Source of the DNA: an uncultured Elusimicrobium sp.
Lineage (GTDB): Bacteria > Elusimicrobiota > Elusimicrobia > Elusimicrobiales > Elusimicrobiaceae
Length of the DNA stretch: 61,467 nt
Direction: 5' to 3'
Assembly (NCBI GenBank): GCA_902797165.1
Contig: CADBRU010000011.1
Location: forward strand, 1-61,467
The position numbers and the translations under genes were made by a program. The notes below the pieces were generated by a model, which was not told where the DNA came from, did not search any database, and saw only the letters and a program-made list of their open reading frames with translations. Positions 60,048 to 61,467 of the stretch are shown piece by piece; within the stretch, counting starts at the first letter, position 1; every line of letters begins with the position of its first letter.

Positions 60048-60077
60048 AAAAAAGCGGAGTTTCAACTCCGCTTTTTT
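60048..60077. terminator. Bidirectional terminator between the nuclease gene and a pilin gene
   Basis: AAAAAAGCGGAGT/ACTCCGCTTTTTT is a 13-bp stem with a 4-base loop and T runs on both strands. Confidence 0.9.
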
Positions 60078-60086
60078 AGTTATTTG

Positions 60087-60575
60087 TTACCGCTCATCGT
60101 ACGTTTCAAAACCTTGTCCTTCTAATCCTTTGCAAACTTTATATGCAACATCTGTTGTGGCAGCACAGGTCTTGGCGTTCCAATTTTCTCCATTATGCGG
60201 AGTTTCCAAATATATATCATACTCATATCCATTTTTACAGCCGCTACAATCCGCTTTAGGTGTGCAACGATAAGCGTCTAAACAAGTAATATCTTCGAAG
60301 TAATAGAAAAAATGATTAGTGCAATATGTCCCTCCAGTGTCACCCCACTTCCCGCCACTTAATTCCATAATATTTATAGCATCTGAGGCATTGCCAACGC
60401 CATTTTCCATAGCCTCCATAATACGTGCTTGTTGTGCATGTCTTAAATTTATCAGTGCTTCTGTAGCACGGCTTTTTTCCACCGCAGCGGTATATTGCGG
60501 CAGCGCAATGGCAGAGAGTATGCCGATAATTAAAACTACTACCAATAGTTCAATTAACGTAAAACCTTTTTTCAT
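60087..60575 (-). CDS. Type IV pilin-like protein, subfamily A
   Basis: The 162-residue prepilin is MKKG|FTLIE with 'ALPQYTAAVEKSRATEALINLRHAQQARIMEAM'. 'IMELSGGKWGDTGGTYC', 'CTPKADCSGC' and the C-terminal 'ATTDVAYKVCKGLEGQGF' make it subfamily A and close to the pilin at 24218. The start at 60575 follows AAAGGAG; an upstream start would add 12 charged residues to the leader. A palindromic element lies in its leader. Confidence 0.9.
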   Translation of the reverse strand: MKKGFTLIELLVVVLIIGILSAIALPQYTAAVEKSRATEALINLRHAQQARIMEAMENGVGNASDAINIMELSGGKWGDTGGTYCTNHFFYYFEDITCLDAYRCTPKADCSGCKNGYEYDIYLETPHNGENWNAKTCAATTDVAYKVCKGLEGQGFETYDER

Positions 60576-60603
60576 ACTTTTTCTCCTTTTGTATTTTTGT
60601 TTT

Positions 60604-60684
60604 GTCGTCATCCCGCAATGTTTCTGTGCGGGATATAGTGTCGTTTATTTATACCCCGCACTACGACCCTGCGGGGTGACGGAA
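60604..60684 (-). repeat. Palindromic mini-element in a pilin leader
   Basis: Outer ends CGTCATCCCGCA (60606-60617) and TGCGGGGTGACG (60670-60681) are inverted copies. Within lie two hairpins: ATCCCGCA/TGCGGGAT (60610-60634) and ACCCCGCA/TGCGGGGT (60653-60677). It sits between the promoter and ribosome site of the pilin gene, as the 24-kb copy does. No reading frame is carried. Confidence 0.6.
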
Positions 60685-60699
60685 CGATCAATCAGTAAA

Positions 60700-60730
60700 A
60701 TTATAGTTTTTTTTTTTTTAGGCTTGTCAA
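60700..60730 (-). promoter_or_regulatory. A-tract promoter of the pilin gene at 60087
   Basis: GACTTGACAAGCCT, then 13 A residues, then ACTATAAT. TTGACA (60725-60730) and TATAAT (60700-60705) are spaced 19 bp. It shares its upstream half with the promoter at 48379-48408. Confidence 0.6.
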
Positions 60731-60738
60731 GTCTTTTT

Positions 60739-61332
60739 TTAAGATTTTTTAAATTGAATATAAAAAAGCCCACTGCCCAGTATAGCCCCCAGCGTATCCA
60801 TGAGCATATCTTTTTGAGCGTCCCAAATATCTCCTTGAGATCCCAAAAAAGCAAGCCCGGCTTGTCCGCCGTCTATTTCGGCATAGATCCATTCCACCAG
60901 TTCCCAAAAATTAGCCAATGCCATAATGAAGATAATACCGAACAAAGCCGCCCATTTTAGGGAGGGAATAATTTTTTTACGCCACAAAAATTCACTGACC
61001 ACAAAAGAACTGACCCCGATTGTAAAATGGGCAATGCGGTCATAATTATTGCGTCCGGCGCCGAATAAATGCGTAAAATCATTTAAGGGCACGCGCTCAA
61101 ATGTATAGCACGCCCCGATAATTTGTAATACGCACCACGCAAAAAGGATAAAATAAGCGGTTTTGGAAAATTGAAATTTTTTATAAGTCAGCCCGAACAA
61201 TAAAAGGAGTGCCAAAACGCTTGAAAATTCGGTCCACCACACTTGCATATCATACGCACAGGCGTAGGACCAAATGGTTTCCGCCGCCAAAACGGCAAGT
61301 AAAGTAATTACAAATTTAGTGTTTTCTTTCAT
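60739..61332 (-). CDS. YjdF/DUF2238-family membrane protein
   Basis: The 197-residue protein has six predicted membrane helices and the family motifs 'RNNYDRIAHFTIGVSSFVVSE', 'ALANFWELVEWIYAEIDGG' and 'GDIWDAQKDMLMDTLGAILG'. The conserved acidic residues in the last two helices suggest a metal or proton site, but no function is known for the family. It is transcribed toward the pilin promoter region and shares direction with tRNA-Asp upstream. Confidence 0.85.
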   Translation of the reverse strand: MKENTKFVITLLAVLAAETIWSYACAYDMQVWWTEFSSVLALLLLFGLTYKKFQFSKTAYFILFAWCVLQIIGACYTFERVPLNDFTHLFGAGRNNYDRIAHFTIGVSSFVVSEFLWRKKIIPSLKWAALFGIIFIMALANFWELVEWIYAEIDGGQAGLAFLGSQGDIWDAQKDMLMDTLGAILGSGLFYIQFKKS

Positions 61333-61344
61333 ATTTTCCCTGAT

Positions 61345-61371
61345 TTAAAAAAGCCCCACTCGCGTGGGGCT
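61345..61371 (-). terminator. Terminator of tRNA-Asp
   Basis: The 8-bp stem AGCCCCAC/GTGGGGCT has a 4-base loop and, on the minus strand, is followed by TTTTTT. Confidence 0.88.
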
Positions 61372-61382
61372 CTAAATTAGTA

Positions 61383-61458
61383 CGGAGTCGACGGGATTCG
61401 AACCCGCGGTCTCTGCCTTGACAGGGCAGCGTGTTAGACCAGGCTACACCACGACTCC
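61383..61458 (-). tRNA. tRNA-Asp (GTC)
   Basis: A full cloverleaf is seen on the minus strand: acceptor GGAGTCG/CGACTCC with discriminator G73, D arm with the expected GG in its loop, anticodon stem CTGCC/GGCAG with loop CTGTCAA, and T loop TTCGAAT. CCA is not encoded. Confidence 0.95.
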
Positions 61459-61467
61459 AACGACTTA

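Noticed and set aside
1-61467. CRISPR arrays, insertion sequences or prophage genes
   Set aside because: No spaced direct repeats, transposase, integrase or phage structural motifs were found on either strand. The nuclease at 59273 has no array beside it.

Overview
The window looks like a chromosome segment of a strictly anaerobic, fermentative, diderm bacterium. The best guess is phylum Elusimicrobiota, family Elusimicrobiaceae (Elusimicrobium or a related gut lineage). The reasons are: ten dispersed, near-identical N-termini of PilE-like pilins; a trimeric NADH/ferredoxin [FeFe]-hydrogenase; two PTS IICB permeases; membrane pyrophosphatase; and threonine and serine fermentation genes. Lipoproteins, LpoB, an outer-membrane-type barrel and PBP1A indicate an outer membrane. 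The taxonomic call is inference; no rRNA is present.

Layout. 0-9 kb: a 5'-truncated initiator-like tRNA-Met, two glycosyltransferases (GT4 and GT9 type) converging on a MurJ-type flippase, gatB, a pilin, a SIS-domain protein, a PTS permease and a second pilin. 9-14.2 kb: tRNA-His, serine dehydratase, two MntP-type transporters, a Lys/Ala-rich coiled-coil protein, an ion-transporter-superfamily permease and a pilin-like exported protein. 14.3-18.4 kb: hydCBA, the electron-bifurcating hydrogenase operon. 18.4-26.5 kb: a pilin, then a cell-envelope lipoprotein operon (LpoB, a TPR lipoprotein, an LPP20-like lipoprotein, an FKBP isomerase and two membrane-anchored unknowns), a pilin and a second PTS permease. 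26.5-32.5 kb: a minus-strand operon (barrel protein, histidine kinase, unknown, AI-2E-type permease), an apparently inactive purple-acid-phosphatase-like protein, a pilin and a receiver-GGDEF regulator. 32.5-42.3 kb: pgeF/murI, a transmembrane Ser/Thr kinase, ispH, pfk, rlmB, two pilins, a nucleoside phosphorylase, CorA and a ferritin-like protein. 42.4-61.4 kb: a pilin, hppA, tdh-kbl, a pilin, pdxA, two parvulin-type foldases, mfd, PBP1A, a NarX/NarL-type two-component pair, rsmD, a PD-(D/E)XK nuclease, a pilin, a YjdF-like membrane protein and tRNA-Asp.

How the parts fit. Sugars enter through the PTS and are processed by Pfk. Serine and threonine are degraded by SdaA and Tdh/Kbl. Excess reductant from NADH plus ferredoxin leaves as H2 through HydABC, and HppA recovers energy from pyrophosphate. 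Envelope assembly is covered by MurJ, MurI, PBP1A, LpoB, the foldases and the glycosyltransferases.

The most striking signals are these. (1) Ten free-standing pilin genes are scattered among housekeeping genes, most of them placed back-to-back against another gene's bidirectional terminator. (2) A consensus -10 box lies 6-8 nt before the ATG of about a dozen genes, which predicts leaderless mRNAs. (3) The initiator-like tRNA has C33 and an A-U pair where three G-C pairs are expected. (4) A phosphatase fold has every visible metal ligand replaced. (5) A palindromic mini-element with CGTCATCCC ends sits in the leaders of two pilin genes.
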